In this document: in pieces, positions 14,145 to 23,099 of the stretch
Position numbering within the stretch: the first letter of the stretch is position 1
How the letters are laid out: each line of letters begins with the position of its first letter
Origin: Lyngbya sp. PCC 8106
Lineage (GTDB): Bacteria > Cyanobacteriota > Cyanobacteriia > Cyanobacteriales > Microcoleaceae
Direction: 5' to 3'
DNA: 64,000 bases
NCBI RefSeq assembly: GCF_000169095.1
Contig: NZ_AAVU01000027.1
Location: 27,897 to 91,896 of the forward strand
Notes under the pieces: model-generated
What the model was told of the DNA's origin: nothing
What the model saw: the letters and a program-made list of their open reading frames with translations, nothing else
The model's database searches: none
Position numbers and translations under genes: made by a program

Positions 14145-15407
14145 TTATTTTAGAGCTTCTAGATGATATTCACCTAATCCAATTTGAGAGCCATCACGTT
14201 TTTCTAATAACCATCTGTGACCCCTCTTCCTAATAAATTGACACTTGATTTCTCTAAAGCCAATTTTTTGTAAAATGACTTCTAAATATTGAGGTGTACT
14301 AATGTGAATCCCATACAGTGCAGAATCGGCAATCATAATGTTTATGTAGGCATTTCTTTTCATCACTCTGTAACATTCTTTTAAAATTTGTGTCATTTGA
14401 AAAAAATAAGGATAAACTAAAAGATTATATTCCTTTTTACCTGCTCTAATTTTACGTTCTTCTTGAAGCTTATATACTATATAATCAAGTTCTGAATACA
14501 GTATAGAAGGGATTTTTTCTCTGTAAATATCTTGTTTATCCTTATGACCTTTAAGGGCTGTTGTTGTATTGACAACGAGCTTTGAACGAACTTGATTTGT
14601 AATTTCTGACCAAGAATTAGCGATTCCCCAAAAATATAGGTACATTCTTGTCATTTCTGCATAGTCAAAGTTATTAAGATACGGAGGTGATGTTACTATA
14701 AGTGAAATAGTATCTTTTTCAATTTCTGACATATTTTCTGATGAATGTTCAAAGAGCCTAGCTAATGATTTGAAGTTATTTTCTTTAAAAAGTAATAAAT
14801 CCTTTCTTAATATTGCCAGTATATATTTTAATGCACATTCTGGCGTTTTTGACTGTTTTTTTGAAGTGGGAGCTTTATATATACCATCCGTCTGAGAATG
14901 AGAACAAAGATCTAATACTTTTGAAAGGATTAAAAAAGCAAGTTCACTATTTTTAAAATCAGATTTCAATAAGACTTGTTTTGCACCTAATAATGAAGAT
15001 AACGTTTGTTGATCAAACAGTTGAGTTAAAAACTTAAAAGGAGCATCGGGTAATATTGATATTTCTTGAGAATTTTGAAATCCATTTAATAGAATATATT
15101 CAATTGTTTCTAGAGATTCTAAGCAATTTTTGAAGGGAAGTTTACCTTGAGTTATTCTACAAAAGAAAGGATTGGGTTCGTAGCCAAAACATCTTAGCCC
15201 ATGTTTACAAGCTTCTACAAGAGTAGTACCACATCCCGCAAATGGATCTAGTATTTTTGAATCATCATCTAAGTTTGCTTTCTCGCAACAATTCCATACA
15301 AATTCAGGTGAAAATCCTGCGATAAAATTAAACCATCTATGTATTGCATGGTACTGTGTCGTTGTATTAGTTGGAAGCTTTTGTTTATCTAATATCATTA
15401 GTCTCAT
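14145..15407 (-). CDS. DNA methyltransferase (type II modification subunit)
   Basis: A SAM-dependent DNA methyltransferase of about 420 residues. Motif I is DPFAGCGTTLVEA (about 54-66 from the chosen start) and motif IV is SPPYLNNFDY (about 240), so the target is an amino nitrogen; SPPY favours N4-cytosine. Roughly 180 residues separate the motifs. Near the N-terminus HAIHRWFNFIAGFSPEFV is a conserved segment of this group. I use ATG 15407 rather than an upstream TTG that would overlap nurA. It sits between nurA upstream and the putative endonuclease downstream in one leftward run, so the three may be cotranscribed. Confidence 0.85.
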   Translation of the reverse strand: MRLMILDKQKLPTNTTTQYHAIHRWFNFIAGFSPEFVWNCCEKANLDDDSKILDPFAGCGTTLVEACKHGLRCFGYEPNPFFCRITQGKLPFKNCLESLETIEYILLNGFQNSQEISILPDAPFKFLTQLFDQQTLSSLLGAKQVLLKSDFKNSELAFLILSKVLDLCSHSQTDGIYKAPTSKKQSKTPECALKYILAILRKDLLLFKENNFKSLARLFEHSSENMSEIEKDTISLIVTSPPYLNNFDYAEMTRMYLYFWGIANSWSEITNQVRSKLVVNTTTALKGHKDKQDIYREKIPSILYSELDYIVYKLQEERKIRAGKKEYNLLVYPYFFQMTQILKECYRVMKRNAYINIMIADSALYGIHISTPQYLEVILQKIGFREIKCQFIRKRGHRWLLEKRDGSQIGLGEYHLEALK

Positions 15408-15423
15408 TATAATTGGGTAACAA

Positions 15424-16641
15424 TTAAGCAATACTTCCGCGTTTTCGGGCTTCTTTATAAGACGTTCCGATATTCTTCATTCCCGCTTTAATCATTTCTT
15501 GTTCTAACATTGCAAAAAAACGAGTGCGATCGCCTCCTTTGACAACGGCTTGGTTGTGGGCTTCTGCTAACGCTACCGGATAACCGTAACCTTTTTTGAC
15601 TTGGGCGATCATCATTCCTAACGCTAATTCTAACTGTTCAGAATTTTCAGCCACCCAAGCGGGAACTTCTATTCTAGCAATTTCTGTTCCGACATTTACA
15701 TAACAAAAATAAACTTGATGACAATCATACAAATCTAATATTCTAGCTTGACTTCGCCATAACGGACTCCGTTGACCCGGTTGTAATTTAGACGCCCAAA
15801 CGACAGTATCCCGCAGGGGTTCAAAGCTTTGACAGGGGGCTTTTTTATAAAAGCCTTTGCTATCAATAATTCCCACAGTCGGACAATATTTCACACAGTT
15901 TGGTTCTTCGTGGGGACAAGCTTCTAACCGCAAAAAAGACACCGTTTCACTACTGCGAGAAGCACTCACATATCCGAGTAACGGAATTCCGGCTAACCGC
16001 AAACTATCCCAAGCCTCTAATATCGGTTCTAAAATTAAATTGCGGGCTTCCGAGGGGAGTTGTTCAAGAAACCAATAGGTTAAACTCCCATCCACCATTG
16101 CTAAAGTTGGGATGGATAATAAATTTCCGGGAATCATCGATAAATATTCGCCAATTTCTGCTAAGATAACCGCTTCAGAAACCGTGCGTCGATATCCCAT
16201 CCATTCTTCAGTTCTAATTCCCCATTGACGAGAAATATATAAGTCTTCCGGTTGATAATAAATTTCGGGTACACTATCTAAAACCGGATGACGACTCTGA
16301 CCATAATATAAAATAATTCGACCTACATTTAACAAATAACAATAAGCGATTTCATGGGCGCTAGGTGAAATTTGAGAACCATCTGTGGCGAATACTGTAT
16401 GAACTTTTGGAGGAACAGGAATATAGGAACAAGCATCTATCGCTTCAACCGGTTTGGCGGGATTAAACAGGATGCGATTTCCTAAATTTTCTTGATGTTC
16501 AACTAACTGACGTTGATGGGGTTTAGCCGCTTCTAAAAAGCGTTGAGCGATTTCTAACCGTTTCTGGGCGGCTTCGACTTCTCGACTCATATGTTGACTC
16601 ATTCCCTGCATTTGTTGGGCGAGTTTAGTTAGATCAAGCAT
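15424..16641 (-). CDS. nurA: NurA-family nuclease
   Basis: A 405-residue protein with NurA motifs: FATDGSQISPSAHE (about 98-111) and LAMVDGSLTYWFL (about 185) with the metal-binding acidic residues, and a C-terminal KKGYGYPVALAEAHNQAVV with the conserved His. NurA is a 5'-3' exonuclease and endonuclease that works with HerA in archaeal end resection; cyanobacteria carry a related version without a neighbouring herA. The N-terminus is a coiled coil (VEAAQKRLEIAQRFLEAAK). It precedes the methyltransferase by about 16 bases, so the linkage with restriction-modification is close. Confidence 0.85.
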   Translation of the reverse strand: MLDLTKLAQQMQGMSQHMSREVEAAQKRLEIAQRFLEAAKPHQRQLVEHQENLGNRILFNPAKPVEAIDACSYIPVPPKVHTVFATDGSQISPSAHEIAYCYLLNVGRIILYYGQSRHPVLDSVPEIYYQPEDLYISRQWGIRTEEWMGYRRTVSEAVILAEIGEYLSMIPGNLLSIPTLAMVDGSLTYWFLEQLPSEARNLILEPILEAWDSLRLAGIPLLGYVSASRSSETVSFLRLEACPHEEPNCVKYCPTVGIIDSKGFYKKAPCQSFEPLRDTVVWASKLQPGQRSPLWRSQARILDLYDCHQVYFCYVNVGTEIARIEVPAWVAENSEQLELALGMMIAQVKKGYGYPVALAEAHNQAVVKGGDRTRFFAMLEQEMIKAGMKNIGTSYKEARKRGSIA

Positions 16642-16720
16642 GGTGTTTTTACCTGAGAAGCAAACCGGGATTTTCTTTAAGTTTAGAATAAAATTAACCT
16701 TTCAACATTCATTTCAATTT

Positions 16721-17503
16721 TTAGGATCTCCAAGCCGAAAATTCTTGAGTAAACTGAGACGGAGATAAAAGCTGAATACGCGGATACTCTGTAACAGAAT
16801 CTCGTTCGATTTGGGTATTATAACCCCAGTCAGCGAGAAACAAACGCACATCTCCTAAGTCTGGCTGTTGTTGAACTTTCAGTAACGTTTTCAGTCGATC
16901 TTCAACAAACCAAATTTGAGGAGTAGGTTTAGTTCCGGCTAATAACTCTCGCAAAATTTCATATTTGGGGCGTTTTTCCCCTTTGCCAAAAATCCTTCCT
17001 CTTTCGAGATTAACTCCTTCTTTTTCTAAAAGTGATCGCACAAACCGTTCTTCTTTTGTTGTGATAATATAAAGCGATAAAGAACTCTCTAAAAATAATT
17101 TCACCCGATCAATTACCCCTGGATAAAACTGATGCAAAGCCAACCAACTCGGTAAATTTGCAGAAATCCATTGATCTCGAATCCCATCGAGTTGAGTCGA
17201 TAACAGTTTAGGGTCAAGATTTTCTTCCGTAATCGTCTGTTTAGCGATACTTTGCCAATCGTGTAAAATATCCGCTTCAGGTGTTCCCTTGATCAATTCT
17301 CGCACTAACACAGGCATTTCCCAACCCGTTTCAATTACTGGACGAGTCCGATAGAATTTTTGGGCGAGATCATCAGGAGGAACAGAGTTAGAAGGCGACC
17401 AAATACGACAATAGGTTCGCCATGCAGTCTGAAAATATTCAATCATGCCATCACAGATCACCCCATCAAAATCAAGGGCAAGCGTCGGTTGGTCGGCTAT
17501 CAT
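16721..17503 (-). CDS. HAD-superfamily hydrolase
   Basis: A 260-residue protein with HAD motif I ALDFDGVICDG (about 10-20; nucleophile Asp), a helical cap, motif II YIITTKEER, a motif III lysine region (GKGEKRPKY) and motif IV IWFVEDRLKTLL. It is probably a phosphatase; the substrate is unknown. Length and sequence are typical of a cyanobacterial orphan HAD protein. It is divergent from the HLIP gene. Confidence 0.82.
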   Translation of the reverse strand: MIADQPTLALDFDGVICDGMIEYFQTAWRTYCRIWSPSNSVPPDDLAQKFYRTRPVIETGWEMPVLVRELIKGTPEADILHDWQSIAKQTITEENLDPKLLSTQLDGIRDQWISANLPSWLALHQFYPGVIDRVKLFLESSLSLYIITTKEERFVRSLLEKEGVNLERGRIFGKGEKRPKYEILRELLAGTKPTPQIWFVEDRLKTLLKVQQQPDLGDVRLFLADWGYNTQIERDSVTEYPRIQLLSPSQFTQEFSAWRS

Positions 17504-17673
17504 TAATCAAAACCTCCAATGGGATAATCAATCTGGGTCTAAACTGGGGATTTGGCGATCGCCCGCTTCAATGTATACTATGTCGATGTCTCTTAGCACA
17601 AGTCAACTCAGAACGTTTTCTGCTAGAAAGACTAAAATTGAAGTTAGGACTCATGTAGGACAGTGAAATATTT

Positions 17674-17844
17674 ATGACACAAACACAACCGACAACTACA
17701 CCCAACTTAGAAGAACCGAAATTTGGATTTAATCACTATGCGGAACGTTTGAATGGCCGTGCGGCGATGATGGGATTTGTCATTACCCTCGCGATTGAAT
17801 ATTTTACCGGACAAGGGTTGCTATCCTGGCTAGGCTTGAGTTAA
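17674..17844 (+). CDS. High-light-inducible protein (HLIP/SCP), single helix
   Basis: A 56-residue protein with one membrane helix and the chlorophyll-binding motif HYAERLNGRAAMMGFV (ExxNGR at 24-29). HLIPs sit in thylakoids, bind chlorophyll and carotenoid, and quench energy or protect newly made photosystem II. ATG 17674 to TAA 17842. The N-terminus is a short Thr/Gln-rich tail. Such genes are usually induced by high light; no regulatory box is assigned here. Confidence 0.92.
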   Translation: MTQTQPTTTPNLEEPKFGFNHYAERLNGRAAMMGFVITLAIEYFTGQGLLSWLGLS

Positions 17845-17851
17845 CCTATGG

Positions 17852-17889
17852 GCAACTTCCTCTCCTTTTACCAGGTTAGAGGAAATTGC
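17852..17889 (+). terminator. Hairpin after the HLIP gene
   Basis: GCAACTTCCTCT and AGAGGAAATTGC pair at 11 of 12 positions around a 14-base loop, starting eight bases after the stop. No T-run follows. It is a plausible 3' stabiliser or weak terminator. Confidence 0.45.
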
Positions 17890-18015
17890 TCTCTCTCTCC
17901 CAGGACGTTCTAATCTGTTAAGGTTAATTGAATTTGAGGATGTCAGTCAGTTTCATTACGGATACCCACTAAAAGTCAAAGAAAATAACGATAATAAAGA
18001 GTAGAGTCAGCAGAG

Positions 18016-18309
18016 ATGAACGCATTATGGCTAAGGATGTTTAAGTCCGCTTATCGTAGAGAGCCAGTTGTCAGCTTTATCATTACCATTGGAGTAGTTG
18101 ATGCTATGATTGGTGGAATCGGCGCGAGTTGGTCGCTGTTAAGTTTTGGATTGGGAACAGTTGGTGTTGCAGTTGCAGTTCGATGGTGGCAAAGTCCAGG
18201 TTCTGAGGTGGAGTCACCAGAAGCGACGCCTGAATATTATCTTCCTTCTAGTTCTTCTCGACCTCCCCTTCCGATGTTGAACCCTAAACACAAGCGCCCT
18301 CCTTATTGA
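18016..18309 (+). CDS. Small membrane protein of unknown function
   Basis: A 97-residue protein with an amphipathic N-terminus (RMFKSAYRREP), two adjacent hydrophobic segments (about 18-55, VVSFIITIGVVDAMIGGIGASW and LLSFGLGTVGVAVAV), then a Pro/Ser-rich soluble tail. I recognise it only as a cyanobacterial-type hypothetical. It lies 20 bases before the MerR-type gene in the same direction and could be cotranscribed. Confidence 0.6.
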   Translation: MNALWLRMFKSAYRREPVVSFIITIGVVDAMIGGIGASWSLLSFGLGTVGVAVAVRWWQSPGSEVESPEATPEYYLPSSSSRPPLPMLNPKHKRPPY

Positions 18310-18329
18310 TTTAATTCAAATTTGTTCTA

Positions 18330-18755
18330 ATGGTTTCTGTAACGCACGATAACTCACTCAAAATTGGGGAAGTCGCCTCTCTGAGTGGTTTATCGGTAAA
18401 AACGATTCGCTACTATGAAGATATTGGTTTGCTCAGTCCCACTGTTGAACGGTCGGAGTCAGGATATCGCCTGTTTAACTCTTTAGTTTTAACGCGGTTG
18501 AGTTTTGTTAAACGGGCTAAATCTTTGGGGTTAAGTTTGAGTGAAATTCGAGAAATTTTAGAAATTCGGGATCTTGGTCAATTGCCTTGTGGCGAAGTCA
18601 AGCAGTGTTTGCTGTCTAAGGTTGAAGCGATTAATCAGCAAATAGCCGCCTTAGAAATCCTCAGAGGGGAGTTAAAGGAGTTACTCGCTCATTGGCAAGA
18701 ACAACCTTCAGCCAGCCAAGCGGCGCAAACCATTTGTCCGAATATTCAGTTGTAG
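18330..18755 (+). CDS. MerR-family transcriptional regulator
   Basis: A 141-residue regulator. The N-terminal winged helix-turn-helix is typical (KIGEVASLSGLSVKTIRYYEDIGLLSP, about 11-37), then a recognition wing with ESGYRLF. A dimerisation coiled coil follows (CLLSKVEAINQQIAALEILRGELKELL). Cysteines at about 90 and 95 (LPCGEVKQC) and 136 (TICPNIQL) resemble the metal-binding loop of ZntR/CueR-type sensors, so it may respond to a metal; this is inference. No efflux pump or metallothionein gene is next to it. Its 3' end overlaps a convergent small gene on the other strand. Confidence 0.88.
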   Translation: MVSVTHDNSLKIGEVASLSGLSVKTIRYYEDIGLLSPTVERSESGYRLFNSLVLTRLSFVKRAKSLGLSLSEIREILEIRDLGQLPCGEVKQCLLSKVEAINQQIAALEILRGELKELLAHWQEQPSASQAAQTICPNIQL

Positions 18756-18965
18756 TCCCAAAAACAAAGGGAAGGGGTTTTCTGATTTTCCCTTCCCTGG
18801 CTGTTCTGGTTGGTTTGGATTGCTCTGATTGCCCGGGTTGGGCTTCAGTTTGTTTCGCAGAACTTGTTGCCGTTTCTTCAGTTGTCTTGCTCGTGCGGAA
18901 CCGCCTTTTCCTTTATTGTTTCTCCCCTGGCGGCGTGGGGATTCCCATCGCTTCATATGAGCCAT
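18708..18965 (-). CDS. Small, very basic hypothetical protein overlapping merR
   Basis: An 85-residue frame, rich in Lys, Arg, Asn and Gln in its first 60 residues (KRWESPRRQGRNNKGKGG, QLKKRQQVLRNKLK, NPNQPEQPGKGK). GAGG lies seven bases before the ATG at 18965, which supports translation. The last 16 codons overlap the end of merR on the other strand. The basic, disordered composition suggests RNA or nucleic-acid binding, but I do not recognise a family. It could be a chance frame. Confidence 0.42.
   Translation of the reverse strand: MAHMKRWESPRRQGRNNKGKGGSARARQLKKRQQVLRNKLKPNPGNQSNPNQPEQPGKGKSENPFPLFLGLQLNIRTNGLRRLAG
18768..18798 (+). terminator. Hairpin after merR
   Basis: AGGGAAGGG and CCCTTCCCT form nine perfect pairs around a T-rich loop, 13 bases after the merR stop. 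It also lies inside the small convergent gene on the other strand. There is no T-run after the stem. Confidence 0.5.
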
Positions 18966-19271
18966 AATATTGCCTCAGATTACCATTACCTCTACTGTAA
19001 ATGAAAAATTCTGAATTGTCAACCCCTAAAGTGAAATTATTTCTATTTTTAAAATGGGTATCTTAAAGCTGCTATTTTGAGGAATAAAACAAGTCGAATA
19101 AACAAACAAACTTTTGAGGTTGGTATGATTTGAAACCTTGATTATCCGTAGTTTCAATGACTTAAACAAGGTCTATCCATACGGATAAATTAAAAAGAAT
19201 CAGTATTTTTGGGGTTCCTTTTTTTGGCGATTCATAGGACAATAAGAGTAGAAGTTATTTCAATCAATCTT

Positions 19272-19445
19272 ATGCTGTACTCTGAATCTAGTTTGTCTTC
19301 ACTCAACACTACTTCTTTTCTTCTCCTTCGCAACTGGGTGAGAAGCAGTCTCTTTTTAATGCTCTTAATCTTGGCAACTGTTCCCTTAACGATATTTGCT
19401 TTATTAAGCTGGAAACTCGACAGTCAGACCCCGACAGAAAACTGA
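19272..19445 (+). CDS. Possible small single-helix membrane protein
   Basis: From ATG 19272 an open frame gives 57 residues with a hydrophobic helix (SSLFLMLLILATVPLTIFALLSW) and a polar tail. There is no clear Shine-Dalgarno; an in-frame upstream ATG at 19209 would add 21 residues. I do not recognise it. The preceding 18966-19208 shows no gene. Confidence 0.32.
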   Translation: MLYSESSLSSLNTTSFLLLRNWVRSSLFLMLLILATVPLTIFALLSWKLDSQTPTEN

Positions 19446-19492
19446 AAATTAAGTTAGAGTTAACCCCCTCATTTGAGCAAAAACTTATCGAT

Positions 19493-22063
19493 CTACCAAC
19501 ACGGATCAGACTCAATAAACGCAATTGCCAGATCAGCCGAAACAGGTCGGAGAAAATAGAATCCTTGAGCAAATTCACAACCGAGTAGTCGTAATTGTTC
19601 GACTTGCTTTAGGGTTTCAACTCCTTCTGCAATCACTGCCAATTTTAACACATGAGCCAGGGTAATAATCGTCTGTACAACCACTAAATTTTCTCCTTCT
19701 CCATCGGTTTCCATTTGAGAAATAAAACTGCGGTCAATTTTGAGCGTATCAACCGGAAAACGGTTAAGAGAACTCAGTGAAGAAAAACCCGTGCCAAAAT
19801 CATCAATACTGAGTCGCACATTCAGGGCTTTTAGCTGTTGTAATAAAGTAATCGTTTCATCAACCTCTTTCATCACAACACTTTCACTAATCTCTAGCCG
19901 TAAATTCTGAGGATTAATACCCGATGCTAGAATAATCTCTTGAATTTGTTCAACTAAATCAGGTTGGGAAAATTGTCGGCTTGATAAATTCACCCCCATA
20001 ATTAAATCTAGAGAGTTTCCGAACTGATCTTGCAGCCTTTTTAATTGATGACAAGCTTCTTTAATCACCCATTGACCCATCGGAATAATTAAACCAGTTT
20101 CCTTCGCAATTGACATAAAGTCATCGGGAAATAGTAAATCTTTTTGAGGATGTTGCCAACGAATCAAGGCTTCTAAACCAATCAATTTACCCGTTTTTAA
20201 TGAAACCAAAGGTTGATAATGGAGGACAAACTCTTGACGTTCTAAAGCCCGTCGTAAATCAGTTTCTAACTGAAGATGTTGTTTTCCATCCACACTCATT
20301 TTGTGTTCAAAGACTTGATAAGAACCTGTTCCTTGACTTCTTGCTTGATACATTGCAGTATTTGCATTTCGGAGTAAAGCCTCAGCAGTGGTATCTGTAG
20401 AGTCATTTAAAGCAATACCAATACTAATTGTTCTAAACACTTCTTGTCCTTGTAAATCAAAAGGTACAATCAACGCTTGCTGAATCCGTTCTGCAACCCA
20501 AATTGCATTTTGAGGCTGTCTAAGATGTTCAATCAAAATAGCAAATTCGTCAGCACTCAAGCGAGCAATCATGTCACGGGTTCGTACACAAGTTCTCAAT
20601 CGTTGCACTAAATTGATTAAAAGTTGATCGCCTGCCTGATGACCTAAACTATCATTAATCACTTTGAAGCGATCAATATTTAAAAATAAGATTCCACAGA
20701 ATGTTTTTTGCCTTGTTTTGAAATTTATTTCTTTCTCGATATAATTCAAAAAACCCCCTCGATTCGGTAAACCTGTTAAGGGATCATGAGAAAGAAAATA
20801 AACTTGTTTATAAGCAATAATACTAATACTGGTTAGTACAAAAGCAAGTGCAGGTGCAATTAGAGGGAACCATCCTTTAAACACAAATAATCCATAGCCA
20901 ATTCCGAATAAAATCAGCAGTCCACTACTCAACACAATCGCTTGTTTAATCGGATGTCGAATCCGCCAGGTTATTCTCCCAGCAACCAAAGCCCAACCGA
21001 GAATCCAAATCGGTTCTAGCCATCGAGGTAAAAACCAAAATAATTGTGGAGAATGCCAGAATTTTAAAGATTGATTAATCCCAAAATTATTTAACGCGAC
21101 ACTAATTAGATGACTCGTCATCTGAGCATGAACAAATACTCCAGGCATCATGGCTTCATTTAATGCCGCCGCGCTATAAGGAGTAAAAAAAGAATCTTTT
21201 AAACTCGGTGCTGTTGCACCAATTAAGACAATTTTATCTTGAACTAAACTTGGATTGAGATTTCCGGCTAAAACCTCTCCGATTGAAACCGTTTTTGCGA
21301 TTTGAGGACTGCGATAATTGAGTAAAAGTTGATACCCTTGATCGTCAATTTTGGCATATCCACCACTCCAAGTTTTCAAGGGAACAAAAACCTGATATCC
21401 CAAATGCATATAATTCGGGTTGGAAGAATAATTTTCAGGTTGAATTCCTTTAGTTTGCAAATAAAATAAAGCCAGTTGCAATGAAAAAGAAAATAAAGTT
21501 TCCTCCTCCGTACTGGCAAACAAAAGCTGACGTCGAATCACACCATCTGGATCAACAGGAACATCATTAAATCCAATGCGTTCAGGAGGAATATTCGGGG
21601 GAGGTGGAATGGGTGAAACCCCTAAGTTTGTAATTGCAATAATATTCTCAGCTTGGAGTTGAGTGGCGAGTTTCTCCATTCCTGGGGGTTGGGGTAAATC
21701 TCGATAAACGTCAATTCCAATCACTACAGGTTTATACTGTTGGAGTCGAGCTAAGGTTTCAGCCAGAACCTGATCTGATAATGGCCAGCCTTGGTTTTTT
21801 AAGTCTGCTTCTGTAATCGTTACTACTAACAGTCGAGGATCAGGTTTGTTTTCGGGTTGGAGTCGCACCAACAGATCAAAAATTCTCAATTCTAAAGGCT
21901 GTAAACTGCCCGATTGTTGTACAATAGCAACAACCACAGCGATCGCTAAACTGGCAATTAACCCCGGACAGAGGAGAGTCTTTAATCCGGTATAAAAACC
22001 ACTTTGATCACTTTTAAGGAAAGGGATTCGCGATAAAATTGAACGAAGTTTAGGAGACCACAT
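19493..22063 (-). CDS. CHASE2 - degenerate GGDEF - EAL protein, probable c-di-GMP phosphodiesterase
   Basis: About 856 residues from ATG 22063 (a TTG at 22096 is also in frame; positions here count from that TTG). An N-terminal membrane helix (about 42-60) precedes an extracytoplasmic CHASE2 sensor (about 65-335). Three helices follow (about 353-435). The GGDEF domain begins LSHDPLTGLPNRGGFL, but its signature is SADEF at 514-518 instead of GGDEF, so cyclase activity is unlikely. The EAL domain is intact: EALIRW at 642-647, NLSSRQF at 703, DDFGTGFSSL at 765-774 and KIDRSFI. A periplasmic signal probably controls c-di-GMP breakdown, with the GGDEF part as a possible GTP-binding regulator. Confidence 0.9.
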   Translation of the reverse strand: MWSPKLRSILSRIPFLKSDQSGFYTGLKTLLCPGLIASLAIAVVVAIVQQSGSLQPLELRIFDLLVRLQPENKPDPRLLVVTITEADLKNQGWPLSDQVLAETLARLQQYKPVVIGIDVYRDLPQPPGMEKLATQLQAENIIAITNLGVSPIPPPPNIPPERIGFNDVPVDPDGVIRRQLLFASTEEETLFSFSLQLALFYLQTKGIQPENYSSNPNYMHLGYQVFVPLKTWSGGYAKIDDQGYQLLLNYRSPQIAKTVSIGEVLAGNLNPSLVQDKIVLIGATAPSLKDSFFTPYSAAALNEAMMPGVFVHAQMTSHLISVALNNFGINQSLKFWHSPQLFWFLPRWLEPIWILGWALVAGRITWRIRHPIKQAIVLSSGLLILFGIGYGLFVFKGWFPLIAPALAFVLTSISIIAYKQVYFLSHDPLTGLPNRGGFLNYIEKEINFKTRQKTFCGILFLNIDRFKVINDSLGHQAGDQLLINLVQRLRTCVRTRDMIARLSADEFAILIEHLRQPQNAIWVAERIQQALIVPFDLQGQEVFRTISIGIALNDSTDTTAEALLRNANTAMYQARSQGTGSYQVFEHKMSVDGKQHLQLETDLRRALERQEFVLHYQPLVSLKTGKLIGLEALIRWQHPQKDLLFPDDFMSIAKETGLIIPMGQWVIKEACHQLKRLQDQFGNSLDLIMGVNLSSRQFSQPDLVEQIQEIILASGINPQNLRLEISESVVMKEVDETITLLQQLKALNVRLSIDDFGTGFSSLSSLNRFPVDTLKIDRSFISQMETDGEGENLVVVQTIITLAHVLKLAVIAEGVETLKQVEQLRLLGCEFAQGFYFLRPVSADLAIAFIESDPCW

Positions 22064-22263
22064 GGAGTAAGTGTAGAATTCAAAATCCGAATTCAAACCA
22101 AATCACATCATCTAGACTGTGAAATCGTAATCCAACTATTGTAACTTCCCCCTAAAGAAACAATTAAGCTGACAATATATATTTTGGCTCTTACTGAATT
22201 ATGATAGTCTGAGTTTTGAGTTTTAAAAATCTCGTAATTAAAGTGTAGGATTAATTTAAGCAA

Positions 22264-23091
22264 ATGACAAATCAATTGCCGATTCCAGTAATTGTTAATG
22301 GTGCAGGTGGTAAAATGGGACGAGAGGTGGTGAAAGCTGTTGCGACTGCCTCAGATCTGACTCTAATTGGTGCGATTGATCGCAATCCCCAAACCTTAAA
22401 CCAAGATGCCGGATCTTTAGCCGGAATAGAGCCTCTAGAAATTCCGATTACCAATGATCGTGAAGGGACGCTGGTGATGGCAGCCCAGGAAAAACAACCC
22501 GGTGTGATGGTCGATTTTACCCATCCTGATTTTGTTTATGATAACGTTAGAGCAGCGATCGCCTATGGTATCCGTCCGGTTGTGGGGACGACAGGTTTAA
22601 GTCCTGAGCAAATTCAAGACTTAGCGGAGTTTGCAGATAAAGCAAGTATTGGTTGTTTGATTATTCCTAACTTTTGTATTGGGATGGTCTTGCTTCAACA
22701 AGCCGCAGTTACCGCGTCTCAATACTTTGATCATGTAGAAATTATCGAACTTCACCACAACCAAAAAGCAGATGCTCCCAGTGGAACCGCCATTAAAACC
22801 GCACAGATGTTGGGAGAATTTGGGAAAGCCTACAACCCGCCAAGTGTTGAAGAAAGCGAGAAATTAACCGGAGCAAGAGGCGCGACAGCAGCGGAAAATA
22901 TTCGCATTCATAGTATTCGTTTACCGGGATTAATCGCCCATCAAGAAGTGATTTTTGGATCGCCCGGTGAAATTTATACCCTCCGCCATGATACCACAGA
23001 TCGCGCTTGCTATATGCCAGGCGTAAAGCTAGCGATTCGTAAAGTTCTAGAACTCAAAACCCTCGTTTATGGGTTAGAAAAGATATTATAG
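22264..23091 (+). CDS. dapB: 4-hydroxy-tetrahydrodipicolinate reductase
   Basis: A 275-residue DapB of the lysine/diaminopimelate pathway; it reduces HTPA with NAD(P)H. The nucleotide-binding loop VNGAGGKMGREV is at about 10-21, VVGTTGLS is at about 107, and the catalytic/substrate segment EIIELHHNQKADAPSGTA is at about 159-176, with the His pair and Lys. Length and motifs are normal and it appears functional. Its stop codon is eight bases before the 5' end of a group II intron, so the intron spared the gene. Confidence 0.96.
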   Translation: MTNQLPIPVIVNGAGGKMGREVVKAVATASDLTLIGAIDRNPQTLNQDAGSLAGIEPLEIPITNDREGTLVMAAQEKQPGVMVDFTHPDFVYDNVRAAIAYGIRPVVGTTGLSPEQIQDLAEFADKASIGCLIIPNFCIGMVLLQQAAVTASQYFDHVEIIELHHNQKADAPSGTAIKTAQMLGEFGKAYNPPSVEESEKLTGARGATAAENIRIHSIRLPGLIAHQEVIFGSPGEIYTLRHDTTDRACYMPGVKLAIRKVLELKTLVYGLEKIL

Positions 23092-23099
23092 AGGTTTAG

